A stretch of DNA of 64,000 bases from Bradyrhizobium ivorense. GTDB lineage: Bacteria > Pseudomonadota > Alphaproteobacteria > Rhizobiales > Xanthobacteraceae. A program made the position numbers and the translations under genes. The first letter of the stretch is position 1. Every line of letters begins with the position of its first letter. This document shows positions 1-8,855 of the stretch, one piece after another. The notes under the pieces are model-generated. The model was given only the letters and a program-made list of their open reading frames with translations. It did no database searches and was not told the origin of the DNA. The stretch is from NCBI RefSeq assembly GCF_900696085.1, contig NZ_CAADFC020000009.1:402281-466280 (forward strand), given 5' to 3'.

Positions 1-450
1 AAGCCGATCTCGCCGCTGGCCTGGATGCCGCTTGCGCTCTACACCATCAAGGATTCCTCCATCTCGGCAATCTTCGTCATCTTCATCTGCTCGGTGTGGC
101 CGATGCTGCTCAACACCGCGTTCGGCGTCGCCAGCGTGCGCAAGGAGTGGATCAACGTGGCGCGCACGCTCGAGGTCGGCACCGTCAGGCGCGCCTTCAC
201 CGTGATCCTGCCGGCCGCGGCGCCGACCATCCTCACCGGCATGCGGATCTCGATCGGGATCGCCTGGCTCGTGATCGTTGCCGCCGAGATGCTGGTCGGC
301 GGCACCGGCATCGGCTACTTCGTCTGGAACGAGTGGAACAATCTCTCGATCACCAATGTGATCATCGCGATCCTCCTGATCGGTATCGTCGGCATGCTGC
401 TCGACCAGGTGCTGGCGCGTTTCACGCGCATGGTGACGTTTCCGGAATGA
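1..450 (+). CDS. ABC transporter permease, nitrate/cyanate type (C-terminal part)
   Basis: The reading frame is open from the first base, so this is the C-terminal ~149 residues of a permease whose start lies outside the window. It reads as a BPD-type inner-membrane permease of the NtrB/CynB/SsuC kind: hydrophobic spans alternate with the cytoplasmic EAA-type loop (ARTLEVGTVRRAFTVILPAA), which docks on the ATPase, and it ends with a final span before a short basic tail. The gene is followed by an ABC ATPase and cyanase, so nitrate or cyanate is the likely substrate. A 196-bp gap holding a repeat separates it from the ATPase gene, an unusual interruption inside such an operon. Family is confident; substrate is inferred from neighbours. 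Confidence 0.85.
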   Translation, partial: KPISPLAWMPLALYTIKDSSISAIFVIFICSVWPMLLNTAFGVASVRKEWINVARTLEVGTVRRAFTVILPAAAPTILTGMRISIGIAWLVIVAAEMLVGGTGIGYFVWNEWNNLSITNVIIAILLIGIVGMLLDQVLARFTRMVTFPE

Positions 451-482
451 TGATGTTGTTCACAAATATCGCCGTATCTTCA

Positions 483-620
483 CCTCGCCCCGCTTGCGGG
501 GAGAGGTCGATCGCGAAGCGATCGGGTGAGGGGGGTTCTCCGCGAGTTCGTCTCTCACCGTCCAAGCGGAGAAAGCCCCTCACCCCAACCCTCTCCGCGC
601 GAAGAGCGAGGCGAGGGAGC
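483..620. repeat. Intergenic palindromic repeat, family A copy 1
   Basis: Two imperfect hairpins joined by a short spacer: a left arm of the type CCCCGCTTGCGGGGAGAGG and a right arm of the type CCCTCACCCCAACCCTCTCC ending in GCGAGGGAGC. Related copies lie at 43204-43348, 43597-43744 and 54262-54406. This copy differs in the central stem (GATCGCGAAGCGATCGG instead of the stem around GCATCGCAGATGC). It lies between the permease and ATPase genes and may process or attenuate their transcript. Confidence 0.8.
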
Positions 621-646
621 GCAGCTCGTTCGCGGAGCTATCGCGG

Positions 647-1558
647 ATGACCGACAAGTTCATCTCGATCGAAGGCATCGCGCGGCGCTATCCGGCGGCG
701 AGCGGCGGCACCACCACGGTGTTCGAGAACCTGTGGCTCGCGATGGCGCGCGGCGAGTTCGGCTGCATCATCGGTCATTCCGGCTGCGGCAAGACCACGG
801 TACTCAACATCCTCGCCGGCCTCGACGAGCCGAGCGAGGGTACGGTGATCGTCGACGGCGAGGCCATCGAGGGCACCAGCCTCGACCGCGCCGTGATCTT
901 CCAGAGCCATGCACTGCTGCCGTGGCGCACCGTGCTCGGCAATGTCGCCTATGCCGTGAGCTCGAAATGGCGGCGCTGGGATCGTGCGCGGGTGAGGGCG
1001 CATGCGCAGAAGTTCATCGATCTGGTCGGCCTCACCGGCGCCGAACACAAGCATCCGTCGGAACTGTCGGGTGGCATGAAGCAGCGGGTCGGCATCGCAC
1101 GCGCGCTGTCGATCACGCCGAAGATCATGCTGATGGACGAGCCGTTCTCGGCGCTGGATGCGCTCACCCGCGGCACCTTGCAGGACGAGGTCCGGCGCAT
1201 TTGCCTGGAGACCGGGCAGACCACCTTCATGATCACCCATGACGTGGATGAGGCGATCTTCCTCGCCGACAGGATCTTTCTGATGACCAACGGCCCCGGC
1301 GCGGTGCTGGCCGAGATCGTCGAAAATCCGCTGCCCAAGGACCGCGGCCGCATCGATCTGCACCGCCACCCCTATTACTATGCGCTGCGCAACCATATCG
1401 TCGACTTCCTGGTCAGCCGGAGCAAGAGCTTTGCCACTGAGGTGATCCATCACGATCCGCGCCGCGTGCCGACGGTGCGGCCCGGCGTCGGCGAGCCCAC
1501 CATCGTGGCGCCGCCGCGCGTCGTCGAACCCAATCCCGCGCAGAGCGCTGCGCGCTGA
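647..1558 (+). CDS. ABC transporter ATP-binding protein, nitrate/cyanate type
   Basis: A 303-residue ATPase that would power the permease encoded just upstream. Walker A is GHSGCGKTT (about residues 43-51), the signature is LSGGMKQR (140-147), Walker B is IMLMDE (160-165) and the switch His lies in ITHD. The profile is the NtrD/SsuB/TauB class of nitrate, cyanate and sulfonate importers. The tail beyond about residue 250 is Pro/Val rich and longer than in most relatives. Cyanase begins 18 bases after the stop with a good ribosome-binding site, so transport and breakdown of cyanate are probably co-transcribed. Nitrate cannot be excluded as substrate from sequence alone. Confidence 0.88.
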   Translation: MTDKFISIEGIARRYPAASGGTTTVFENLWLAMARGEFGCIIGHSGCGKTTVLNILAGLDEPSEGTVIVDGEAIEGTSLDRAVIFQSHALLPWRTVLGNVAYAVSSKWRRWDRARVRAHAQKFIDLVGLTGAEHKHPSELSGGMKQRVGIARALSITPKIMLMDEPFSALDALTRGTLQDEVRRICLETGQTTFMITHDVDEAIFLADRIFLMTNGPGAVLAEIVENPLPKDRGRIDLHRHPYYYALRNHIVDFLVSRSKSFATEVIHHDPRRVPTVRPGVGEPTIVAPPRVVEPNPAQSAAR

Positions 1559-1576
1559 AGCCAAAGGAGGAACCCC

Positions 1577-2065
1577 ATGAAACGCGAAGACCTCACCGAA
1601 AAGCTGCTCGACATCAAGCGCGAGAAGGGTTGGAGCTGGAAATACATCTGCGAAAAGATCGGCGGCTATTCGGAGGTGCTGATCACCGGCGCGATCCTCG
1701 GCCAGATGAAATTGACAAAACCGCAAGCGGCCAATGCCGGCGAGCTGTTCGGACTGTCGAAGGCGGAAATCGCGATGCTCAACGAGGTGCCGATGCGCGG
1801 CACCGGCACGCCGATGCCGCCGACCGATCCCCTGATCTACCGCTTCTACGAAATGGTGATGGTCAACGGCCCGGCCTGGAAGGCGCTGATCGAAGAGGAA
1901 TTCGGCGACGGCATCATGTCGGCGATCGACTTCGACATGGGAATCGAGCGCGTCGCCAACCCGAAGGGCGATCGCGTCAAGATCACGATGTCGGGCAAGT
2001 TCCTGCCGTACAAATATTACGGCGCCAGCGGCAACGTGCCGGAATACGGGTTCAAGGAAGGCTGA
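1577..2065 (+). CDS. cynS: Cyanate hydratase (cyanase)
   Basis: Cyanase converts cyanate and bicarbonate to ammonia and CO2, giving detoxification and a nitrogen source. The 162-residue length matches the family (about 156). The catalytic triad of the E. coli enzyme (Arg, Glu, Ser) is recognisable as Arg89 and Glu92 in YRFYE and Ser115 in GDGIMSAI. The N terminus is the expected helical DNA-binding-like domain. The start has an AGGAGGAAC ribosome-binding site six bases upstream. Position directly after an ABC ATPase suggests a cyanate uptake and use operon; no CynR-type regulator is visible in the window next to it. Confidence 0.96.
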   Translation: MKREDLTEKLLDIKREKGWSWKYICEKIGGYSEVLITGAILGQMKLTKPQAANAGELFGLSKAEIAMLNEVPMRGTGTPMPPTDPLIYRFYEMVMVNGPAWKALIEEEFGDGIMSAIDFDMGIERVANPKGDRVKITMSGKFLPYKYYGASGNVPEYGFKEG

Positions 2066-2070
2066 GAACG

Positions 2071-2137
2071 CGAATGGCCAATAGTGAGGTAGCGAATAGC
2101 TTCTTTCCATTCGCTATTCGCCACTCCCTATTCGCTT
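2071..2137. repeat. GCGAAT-type palindromic repeat, copy 1
   Basis: Imperfect inverted repeat built from CGAATGGC / TAGCGAATAG units on one arm and CTATTCGCCACTCCCTATTC on the other. A related copy lies at 3115-3197, so the two bracket the gene at 2237-2929. It begins only six bases after the cyanase stop and could act as its transcript end. Confidence 0.75.
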
Positions 2138-2236
2138 TCGCGGTCCAGAGCGCGCGCCACACCCTCGCTTCCGCTCGGCCGCGCCGATTGCCGGCGCGGC
2201 CTTCCACGGCTGATGGCGCAGCGATCGGCGTTCGGA

Positions 2237-2929
2237 TCACGCGGCCGGAAAGACCTTGTCCTGGGACACGAGATTGCCCGAGGAAATGACGAGGTGGGTC
2301 CAGGGGTAATTCAGGTAAGCACCTGAGTAATGTTTATCGCCGGCAAATTCGACGTCGCCGCGGTAGGTGCCCGCCGGGATGACTGTCCCGGTGTTCTGGT
2401 CGACCACCGACAACTCGTACATGAGGTCCCAGAGCATCCAGACGCGGGTTCCCGCCGCGGGAGGATCGACGGAGTATTCGGTGGTCGTCGATGTTTGACT
2501 GCTCACCGTGACCGACTTGCCAAAGGTGGCGCTCAATCCGGCACTGATGCCGTCCGCCTTGATCCCGACCTGCGCGGTAATCGACTGCGAATCGGTCGTC
2601 GAGATGCCGTTGGTATATTGCCAGCTCTGTCTCAGATGGCTGCCCGGGGACAGGTGCGTGAAGGTGCCCGGCACCAGTCTCCAGTAGTGGCTCAGGACGA
2701 GCCGCCGCGGCGACCTCGGCGCCTGGCCTGACCACCAATTGTTGAGGCGGGGGTTGCCCGATCCCCTCGGAACGTCCGAAACCCAATTCTGGTAGTTGGC
2801 ATTGTCCGCATCTGCGTAGATGTTCAGGCTGACGTTATCGATGCGCGCGGCCTCTGTCGGCGCGGTCTGCGCCGGCGGTGCCCATGACAAACTGTCGATC
2901 GTCGGAAACGGCGGAAGCGTATCAGGCAT
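2237..2929 (-). CDS. Uncharacterised beta-rich protein with pore-former-like segment
   Basis: A 230-residue protein I do not recognise with certainty. It has no signal peptide and no long hydrophobic helix. Residues about 100-150 form an alternating Ser/Thr and small/hydrophobic stretch (SITAQVGIKADGISAGLSAT, then a Ser/Thr-rich run), the pattern of an amphipathic beta hairpin such as the insertion loop of aerolysin-like toxins; the rest is Trp/Tyr-rich and predicted beta. Aerolysin-like folding is an inference, and a structural or lectin-like beta-sandwich is equally possible. The gene stands alone on the minus strand between cyanase and a PEP mutase-like gene, and both flanks carry related repeats, which suggests insertion by recombination. 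Confidence 0.6.
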   Translation of the reverse strand: MPDTLPPFPTIDSLSWAPPAQTAPTEAARIDNVSLNIYADADNANYQNWVSDVPRGSGNPRLNNWWSGQAPRSPRRLVLSHYWRLVPGTFTHLSPGSHLRQSWQYTNGISTTDSQSITAQVGIKADGISAGLSATFGKSVTVSSQTSTTTEYSVDPPAAGTRVWMLWDLMYELSVVDQNTGTVIPAGTYRGDVEFAGDKHYSGAYLNYPWTHLVISSGNLVSQDKVFPAA

Positions 2930-3114
2930 TTTTTATCTCCCATGCATCGGGCGCAATTGATCGAACGGCGATCGTTCGACCGTACCCGGGACGGGCTTCT
3001 AGCTTGGGAATCGCTTAAGGTTGTGTGAATCCGTTCACACGCCCTAAGGGAGAATGTGCGTTTCTGCCTGGATTGCGCCGATTGAGCATTCCGGATGCGC
3101 GGATTGGGAAGTGA

Positions 3115-3197
3115 GGGCGAATGGCGAATGGCGAGTAGCGAATGGCGAATGGATTCATTCTATTGGCACCTCGCCATTCGCCCCTCCCTATTCGCCC
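3115..3197. repeat. GCGAAT-type palindromic repeat, copy 2
   Basis: GCGAATGGCGAATGGCGAGT units on one arm face CTCGCCATTCGCCCCTCCC on the other. Related to the copy at 2071-2137. Its right end overlaps the last codons and stop of the gene ending at 3188, so the repeat supplies part of that C terminus. Confidence 0.75.
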
Positions 3198-4015
3198 TTG
3201 GCGGCAGCGAACGCTTCGCGCACCTCCTTCACCGGCGCCATGTCGCGGACGAAGCTGAACGCGCCGTTGTCCTTCATCTCGCGGGCGCAGCGCAAAAACG
3301 CCGCAAGCGCGTGGCGCTGCATCGCGCCCCCGACGCTGATGCGTTTGACGCCGGCGGCCGCGAGCTGTTCGAGTGTCAGCGTCGGATCGGCGAAGCCCAT
3401 CACGAGGTTGAACGGCTTGTTCACCGACGCCACCACGGTGCGGATGGTCTCGAGGTCGTAGAGGCCGGGCGAATACAACACGTCGGCGCCGGCGGCCTCG
3501 AAGGCCTGCAGCCGCCGGATGGTGTCGTCGAGGTCCTTGCGTCCCCACAGAAAATTCTCCGCCCGCGCCGTCAGCGTGAACGGGAAGGGCAGGGCCCGCG
3601 CCGCCTCGACCGCCGCCTGCACCCGCTCCACCGCAAGCGAGAAATCGTAGATTGGTCGCTGCGGATCGCCGGTCGAGTCCTCGATCGAGCCGCCGACTGC
3701 GCCGGCCTCCGCAGCGAAGCGGATCGCCTCGGCCGCGAGCTTGGGCATGTCGGCGCCGCAGTTTTCGAGGTCGGCATTGACAGGCAGATCGGTGGCCTCG
3801 GCGATCTGCCGGCAGTTCTCGATGATGGCCGAGAGGCTGATGCGGGACTGGCCGAGCGTGTTCGCAACACCGAGACTCGTGGTCGCCAGCGCTTCAAAGC
3901 CCATCGCCGCGAGGATTTTTGCCGTGCCGGCGTCCCACGGATTCGGGATGATGAAGGCGCCGCTGCGCTGATGCAGGTCGCGAAACCGTGCCGCCTTGTC
4001 CGCCTGGGTGCGCAT
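3188..4015 (-). CDS. Isocitrate lyase/phosphoenolpyruvate mutase family protein
   Basis: A 275-residue TIM-barrel enzyme of the PEP mutase/isocitrate lyase superfamily, which makes or breaks C-C or P-C bonds next to a carboxylate with Mg. Recognisable elements are the N-terminal IPNPWDAG, the SLGVANTLG stretch, and VNADLENCGAD followed by GSIEDSTGD, which fit the metal-binding acidic residues of this group. The start at 4015 is preferred over an upstream ATG at 4039 because AGGAGC lies six bases before it. The substrate is unknown; oxaloacetate or methylisocitrate-like acids are typical. It is divergent from a LysR gene, the usual layout for a regulator and its target. Confidence 0.85.
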   Translation of the reverse strand: MRTQADKAARFRDLHQRSGAFIIPNPWDAGTAKILAAMGFEALATTSLGVANTLGQSRISLSAIIENCRQIAEATDLPVNADLENCGADMPKLAAEAIRFAAEAGAVGGSIEDSTGDPQRPIYDFSLAVERVQAAVEAARALPFPFTLTARAENFLWGRKDLDDTIRRLQAFEAAGADVLYSPGLYDLETIRTVVASVNKPFNLVMGFADPTLTLEQLAAAGVKRISVGGAMQRHALAAFLRCAREMKDNGAFSFVRDMAPVKEVREAFAAAKGE

Positions 4016-4145
4016 GTCAGCTCCTGTTGTCTTGAACATCGCGAACTGGTCTCGCGATCGACTGGCCGCAAGCTAGGGCTGTTTCGCCCATCAGCCAAAT
4101 TTGTTATTTCTCTGGATCACATCAGTTTTCTGCATGAGGTTGTCG

Positions 4146-5063
4146 ATGGACAGCGACGCGCTCAACACCTTCCTGGTCGTGCACCGCCGCGGCGGCATCT
4201 CGAACGCGGCAAAGGCACTGCATCGCTCGCAGCCGGCGATCTCGCGGCGCATCGCGCTGCTGGAGCAGGAGCTCGGCGTGCCGCTGTTCGAGCGGATCGC
4301 CGGCAAGACGAGGCTCAGCGACGCGGGGCGGGTGATGGTGCCCTATGCCGAGCGCGCGGTGGCGGCAGCGCAGGATGCCGAGAACGCGGTGCGGGCGCTG
4401 TCGCGCGACAAATCCGGCCCGGTCGCGCTTGCGGTGACCGGCACGCTGGCCGGCGAGCGGCTCTCCAGGGTCTTGAAGCGCTTTGCGAAGCGGCATCCCG
4501 AGGTCGATCTGACGCTGCGCACCGCGACCAGCGCCGAGGTCAGCGACCTGGTCCGGCGCGGCGAGGCCACGATCGGCCTGCGTTACGACCGCGATCGGTC
4601 GCGCGACCTTGATTGCGGGCAGCTGTTTTCCGAACCGCTGCAGGTTGTGTGCGCGCGGCAGCATCGGCTGGCCGGGCGGCGGGTCGCGCGACTGGCCGAT
4701 CTCCGGGACGAGCGCTGGATCGCCTTTCCGGTGGTGCCGGGCCGCCGCGAGATCACGGCCGCGCACGTCTTCGCGCTGTTCCTGACCCACGGCCTCGGCG
4801 AGGTCGACTGGACCCCGGTCGACAGCCTCACGGCGCAAAAGCGCCTGGTCGAGGCCGGGCTCGGCATCGCGCTGCTGTCGCAAAGCAACGCCGCCGAGGA
4901 AATGGGCGCGTCACGGATCGCAACCATTCGCGTCGGCAACCTGACCGCGAGCCACGACGTCGTGACGGTAACGCGACGCGGCGGCTTCTTGAGCGCGGCA
5001 TCGCGGCTGCTGCTGGAGATGATCCGCACCGCATATGGCGGGCCGAAATCACGGGCGCGTTGA
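4146..5063 (+). CDS. LysR-family transcriptional regulator
   Basis: A 305-residue regulator with an N-terminal winged helix-turn-helix (residues about 1-60, including HRRGGISNAAKALHRSQPAI and the EQELGVPLFER wing) and a C-terminal periplasmic-binding-like effector domain. The start is the ATG before DSDALNTFLV, which puts the helix-turn-helix at the normal place; an upstream in-frame ATG at 4101 would add 15 residues with no family precedent. It diverges from the PEP mutase-like gene with a ~130-bp shared promoter region, so control of that gene is likely. The effector is unknown. Confidence 0.92.
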   Translation: MDSDALNTFLVVHRRGGISNAAKALHRSQPAISRRIALLEQELGVPLFERIAGKTRLSDAGRVMVPYAERAVAAAQDAENAVRALSRDKSGPVALAVTGTLAGERLSRVLKRFAKRHPEVDLTLRTATSAEVSDLVRRGEATIGLRYDRDRSRDLDCGQLFSEPLQVVCARQHRLAGRRVARLADLRDERWIAFPVVPGRREITAAHVFALFLTHGLGEVDWTPVDSLTAQKRLVEAGLGIALLSQSNAAEEMGASRIATIRVGNLTASHDVVTVTRRGGFLSAASRLLLEMIRTAYGGPKSRAR

Positions 5064-5155
5064 CGAGATCAAGGAAGGCTCGAGGCGTTTATCGAGCAGC
5101 GGGCGCCGCGGTATCAGCCAAGGCTGGATGGCAAACAGAGCTTGCTATCAGTTCC

Positions 5156-5294
5156 GTCATCCCCGCGCAAACACTCCGCGTTTGTCGCTGGAGGTGCGAG
5201 CTCTTGCGAGCCTCGAAGGATCGACGGCCACTAGCCGGGCCGATTCATCCTTCGAGGCTCGCCGAAGAGGCTCGCACCTCAGGATGACGGGGAT
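5156..5294. repeat. Long palindromic repeat (GAGGTGCGAG type)
   Basis: Inverted arms GAGGTGCGAGCTCTTGCGAG and its imperfect complement ending GGCTCGCACCTC, bordered by GTCATCCCC and GGATGACGGGG. It fills most of the space between the LysR and zeta-inhibitor genes. No gene is seen in 5064-5475 apart from this repeat and the hairpin at 5390. Confidence 0.75.
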
Positions 5295-5389
5295 AGTGTT
5301 TATTGCAGCTTATCGGGGCGGCTGCAGAATGCTCGGAGCTGAACCGCGCTCGCGCCGCCGGTTTCCCCAATGCGCGGCATACAAACGCA

Positions 5390-5415
5390 GCGCGCCGGAA
5401 CGGTGTCCGGCGCGC
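5390..5415 (-). terminator. Probable terminator of the zeta-inhibitor gene
   Basis: Perfect 10-bp stem GCGCGCCGGA / TCCGGCGCGC with a 6-base loop, about 60 bases beyond the stop at 5476. The following T content on the minus strand is low, so termination strength is uncertain. Confidence 0.45.
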
Positions 5416-5475
5416 CCGGTCGAATTCGATACAGCTGTTGCGCGGAGTTACACGTCCGCCTTCACGCTCCTGCCT

Positions 5476-5799
5476 TCACGCCCCGGCCTTCACCTGAGCC
5501 GCGGCCACCGCCAGCAGCTCGTCCATCTTGGCGCGGATGTCGCGCTCGGTGACGGCCTCGCCCTTGGCGGTGAGATCGGTCAGCACCTTCTTCAGCACGT
5601 CGCCGTCGCCGGCCTCCTCGAAATCGGCGGCCACCACTTCCTTGGCGTAGGCGTTGGCGGCGTCGCCGGAGATGCCGAGCTTTTCGGCGGCCCAAAGGCC
5701 GAGCAGCTTGTTGCGGCGGGCTTCGGCCTTGAACTTCTGTTCCTCATCGAGGGCGAACTTCTTCTCGAAACCTTCCTCGCGTTTATTGAATTCGCTCAT
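5476..5799 (-). CDS. F1-ATPase inhibitor zeta subunit (DUF1476 protein)
   Basis: A 107-residue soluble helical protein of the DUF1476 family, known in alphaproteobacteria as the zeta subunit that blocks reverse (ATP-hydrolysing) rotation of F1. The charged N terminus MSEFNKREEGFEKKFALDEE is the inhibitory segment in studied members, followed by a helical bundle (LLGLWAAEKLGISGD and later). Full family length, no signal peptide. The start is preceded by GGGGAACTTCGACT on its strand. It is divergent from purC with a ~345-bp intergenic region, a common arrangement in Rhizobiales. Confidence 0.88.
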   Translation of the reverse strand: MSEFNKREEGFEKKFALDEEQKFKAEARRNKLLGLWAAEKLGISGDAANAYAKEVVAADFEEAGDGDVLKKVLTDLTAKGEAVTERDIRAKMDELLAVAAAQVKAGA

Positions 5800-6145
5800 A
5801 GTCGAAGTTCCCCTGGTGACATTGTGGGTCGCGGCGTCCGTTGCGGCGGCCCCGATCCCTGCCTAGATAAGCAGGAGGAAATGACAGGACAACGAGCCGT
5901 TAAGCCGCAGCCAAAACAGGCGGATTCGGCCCTTGACGATAGAGCGGTATAAGTGGGTTCGAGCGGCCGGTACTGATTGTGCTGGATGGGCCAATCGGAT
6001 AGGTTGCCGTCAGGCGTGGTTCTTGTTCTGTTTCCAGTTGGAATGCCCAGGTTCCAGGCCTCCGCGGCAGCTCCGTCGTGGGTCGTAACCCCAAGCCATC
6101 GGAGCACCCAAATCAATGGATTTCAACAAAACACGGTACATCCCA
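5800..6145. other. Intergenic region between zeta inhibitor and purC
   Basis: About 345 bases without a supported gene. It must carry divergent promoters for both neighbours. No convincing -35/-10 pair, operator or riboswitch was recognised; a TTGACG at 5933 lacks a properly spaced -10. Confidence 0.5.
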
Positions 6146-6913
6146 ATGAGCCGTCGACGCCGTATTTATGAAGGCAAGGCCAAGGTGCTTTATGAAGGCC
6201 CGGAGCCGGGAACCCTGATCCAGCACTTCAAGGACGACGCGACCGCGTTCAATGCCAAGAAACACCAGGTGATCGAGGGCAAGGGTGTCCTCAACAACCG
6301 GATTTCGGAGTACCTGTTTCAGCACCTCAACGACATCGGGGTGCCGACCCACTTCATCCGCCGCCTCAACATGCGCGAGCAGCTGATTCGCGAGGTCGAG
6401 ATCGTGCCGCTCGAGGTGGTGGTGCGCAACGTCGCCGCCGGCTCGCTGTCGCAGCGGCTCGGGATCGAGGAGGGCACCCAGCTGCCGCGCTCGATCATCG
6501 AATTTTATTACAAGAACGACCAGCTCAACGACCCGATGGTGTCGGAAGAGCACATCACCGCCTTCGGCTGGGCCACGCCGCAGGAGATCGACGACATCAT
6601 GGCGCTCGCCATCCGCGTCAACGACTTCCTCACCGGCCTCTTCCTCGGCATCGGCATCCGTTTGGTCGACTTCAAGATGGAGTGCGGCCGGCTGTTCGAG
6701 AACGAGATGATGCGGATCATCGTCGCCGACGAGATCTCGCCGGATAGCTGCCGCCTGTGGGACATCAAGTCGAACGAGAAGCTCGACAAGGACCGCTTCC
6801 GCCGCGATCTCGGCGGCCTGCTGGAGGCCTATACCGAGGTCGCAAAGCGGCTCGGCATTTTGATGGAAAACGAGCGGCCGGCCGGCACCGGCCCGGTGCT
6901 GGTGAAAAGCTAA
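6146..6913 (+). CDS. purC: SAICAR synthetase
   Basis: PurC joins aspartate to CAIR with ATP in de novo purine synthesis. The 255 residues include the nucleotide-binding start [11 protein letters not shown], the [10 protein letters not shown] motif and the DFKMECGR and [13 protein letters not shown] blocks typical of the enzyme. The start [10 protein letters not shown] matches the usual family N terminus; an in-frame ATG at 6116 would add ten residues. purS starts 10 bases after the stop and purQ follows, so this is the head of a purCSQ operon. Confidence 0.97.
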   Translation: MSRRRRIYEGKAKVLYEGPEPGTLIQHFKDDATAFNAKKHQVIEGKGVLNNRISEYLFQHLNDIGVPTHFIRRLNMREQLIREVEIVPLEVVVRNVAAGSLSQRLGIEEGTQLPRSIIEFYYKNDQLNDPMVSEEHITAFGWATPQEIDDIMALAIRVNDFLTGLFLGIGIRLVDFKMECGRLFENEMMRIIVADEISPDSCRLWDIKSNEKLDKDRFRRDLGGLLEAYTEVAKRLGILMENERPAGTGPVLVKS

Positions 6914-6923
6914 GGGGCGAGGC

Positions 6924-7163
6924 GTGAAGGCACGTGTGACTGTGACGTTGAAGACCGGCATCCTCGATCCGCAGGGCAAGGCGATTGAGGGTGCGCTGAA
7001 ATCGCTCGGCGTCGATGGCGTCGCCAGCGTCCGCCAGGGCAAGGTGTTCGACATCGAGCTCGCCGCCACCGACAAGGCCAAGGCGGAAGCCGCGCTGAAG
7101 GCCGCGGCCGACAAGCTGCTCGCCAACACCGTGATCGAGAACTATCGGGTCGAACTGCTCTAG
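6924..7163 (+). CDS. purS: Phosphoribosylformylglycinamidine synthase subunit PurS
   Basis: A 79-residue ferredoxin-like protein with the PurS hallmarks: an N-terminal strand rich in Val/Thr, then [17 protein letters not shown] and a [11 protein letters not shown] strand. PurS bridges PurQ and the short form of PurL in the FGAM synthase complex. The start codon is GTG at 6924, preceded by GGGGCGAGGC. Spacing is tight on both sides (10 bases to purC and to purQ), so the three are co-transcribed. Confidence 0.95.
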   Translation: MKARVTVTLKTGILDPQGKAIEGALKSLGVDGVASVRQGKVFDIELAATDKAKAEAALKAAADKLLANTVIENYRVELL

Positions 7164-7173
7164 GCCGCATCGC

Positions 7174-7875
7174 ATGAAATCAGCCGTCCTCGTCTTCCCC
7201 GGCATCAACCGCGAGCGCGACATGGCGCGCGCGCTCAAGCTGGCGTCAGGTAACGACGCCGCGATGGTCTGGCACGCCGACACCGCGCTGCCGGCGGGCA
7301 CCGACCTTGTGGTGGTGCCCGGCGGCTTTTCCTACGGCGACTATCTGCGCTGTGGCGCGATCGCGGCACGCGCCCCCGTGATGGACGCAGTGCGCGACTT
7401 CGCCGCCAAGGGCGGGCTCGTGCTCGGCGTCTGCAACGGCTTTCAGATCCTCTGCGAGTCCGGGCTGCTGCCGGGCGTGCTGATGCGCAACGCGCAGCTG
7501 AAGTTCGTCTGCCGCGACGTGCACATGAAGATCGAGCGCTCCGACACGCCGTTCACCCGCGGCTACAATGCCGGCCAGGTGATCCGCGTGCCGGTCGCCC
7601 ATGGCGAGGGCAATTACGAGGCGGACGAGGAGACGCTGAAGCGGCTCGAAGGCGAGGGGCGGGTGCTGTACCGCTACTGCTCGCCGGAAGGCGTGGTCGA
7701 CGAAGCCTCCAACTTCAACGGTGCCGCGAATTCGATCGCCGGCATCGTCAACGAGCGCGGCAACGTGCTCGGCATGATGCCGCATCCCGAAAACCACGTC
7801 GAAGAGATCATGGGCTGCACCGACGGCCGCGGCCTGTTCGCGGGGCTGGCCCAGCATCTCGAAAAGGCGGCGTGA
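7174..7875 (+). CDS. purQ: Phosphoribosylformylglycinamidine synthase subunit PurQ
   Basis: The glutaminase subunit of FGAM synthase, a class I amidotransferase of 233 residues. The nucleophile Cys lies in [10 protein letters not shown] and the His/Glu pair in [11 protein letters not shown]. It passes ammonia to PurL, which is encoded about 9 kb downstream at 16981. The stop codon overlaps the GTG start of the next gene, a transporter binding protein not known to belong to purine synthesis. Confidence 0.97.
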   Translation: MKSAVLVFPGINRERDMARALKLASGNDAAMVWHADTALPAGTDLVVVPGGFSYGDYLRCGAIAARAPVMDAVRDFAAKGGLVLGVCNGFQILCESGLLPGVLMRNAQLKFVCRDVHMKIERSDTPFTRGYNAGQVIRVPVAHGEGNYEADEETLKRLEGEGRVLYRYCSPEGVVDEASNFNGAANSIAGIVNERGNVLGMMPHPENHVEEIMGCTDGRGLFAGLAQHLEKAA

Positions 7876-8840
7876 GCATCATGCTGGGGCGGTGTGTTGC
7901 CGCGGTTGCGGCGCTCTTGCTTGCGACCGCTGCGCAGGCCCAGGATTTCCCGAAACGTCCCATCACCATGATCGTGCCGTTCGCGGCGGGCGGCACCTCC
8001 GACGTGATCGCGCGCGCGGTGGCCGACCAGATGGGTGTCGCGCTCGGCCAGAGCATCATCATCGAGAATGTCGCCGGCGCCGGCGGCTCGACCGCGCTGA
8101 CGCGGGCGGCGCGTGCCGAGCCGGACGGTTATACGATCGCGATCGGTAATGCCGGCACCAATGCCGCGACCTACACGATCTATCCGAAGCTGGCGTTCAC
8201 GCCGGACTCCTTCGCGCCGATCGCGGTGGTCGCAAAGACCTTCGGCATCGTGGCGCTGCGCAAGGATTTTCCTGCCAAGGACCTGAAAGAGTTCATCGAC
8301 TACGCCAAGAAGAATCCGGGCAAGATCAATCTCGGCCATGCCGGCGTCGGCTCCTCGAATTACCTGATCTGCAAGAGTTTCGTTCATGCCGCCGGCGTCG
8401 ACGTGACGCTGGTCGGCTATCGCGGCGCGGCTCCGGCGCTGACCGACGCGATCGGCGGCCAGATCGACGGCGTCTGCGATGCCGCGGCCTCGGTGTCGCA
8501 GGCGATCGACGACAAACTGGTGAAAGCGGTGGTGGTCGGCTCGACGGTGCGGCTCGCGTCGCTGCCGGAGCTGCCGACCTCGGCCGAGGCCGGACTGCCC
8601 GAGTTCGAGGCGCAGGGCTGGAACGGATTGTTCGCCCCGAAGGGCACGCCGGGCGAGATCATCGCCAAGCTGAATGCGGCGGCGCGCAGCGCGGTCGCGA
8701 GCGAGGCGGTGAAGAAGCGGTTCGCCGATCTCTCCACGGTCGCACCCGACGCCAATGAGCTCGCGCCCGAGGTGCTGCAGCAACTCGTGACCCGCGACGT
8801 CGCGAAATACCGCACGCTGCTGGCGGACGACAAGAAGTAG
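7872..8840 (+). CDS. Tripartite tricarboxylate transporter substrate-binding protein (Bug/TctC family)
   Basis: A 322-residue exported binding protein. It has a signal peptide ([16 protein letters not shown]) and the characteristic family opening [20 protein letters not shown], then [17 protein letters not shown]. Members bind carboxylates for TctAB-type carriers, but no TctA or TctB is near, so it is an orphan as usual for this large family. The chosen start is GTG at 7872, overlapping the purQ stop by four bases; the ATG at 7881 is an alternative that also keeps the signal peptide. Confidence 0.88.
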   Translation: MSIMLGRCVAAVAALLLATAAQAQDFPKRPITMIVPFAAGGTSDVIARAVADQMGVALGQSIIIENVAGAGGSTALTRAARAEPDGYTIAIGNAGTNAATYTIYPKLAFTPDSFAPIAVVAKTFGIVALRKDFPAKDLKEFIDYAKKNPGKINLGHAGVGSSNYLICKSFVHAAGVDVTLVGYRGAAPALTDAIGGQIDGVCDAAASVSQAIDDKLVKAVVVGSTVRLASLPELPTSAEAGLPEFEAQGWNGLFAPKGTPGEIIAKLNAAARSAVASEAVKKRFADLSTVAPDANELAPEVLQQLVTRDVAKYRTLLADDKK

Positions 8841-8855
8841 GCTGCGAGCCGCGCG

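Noticed and set aside
638..2110. Long open frame of 490 codons on the minus strand opposite the ABC ATPase and cyanase genes
   Set aside because: It has no start signal or family motif, and it mirrors well-supported genes on the other strand; such long shadows are normal at high GC content.
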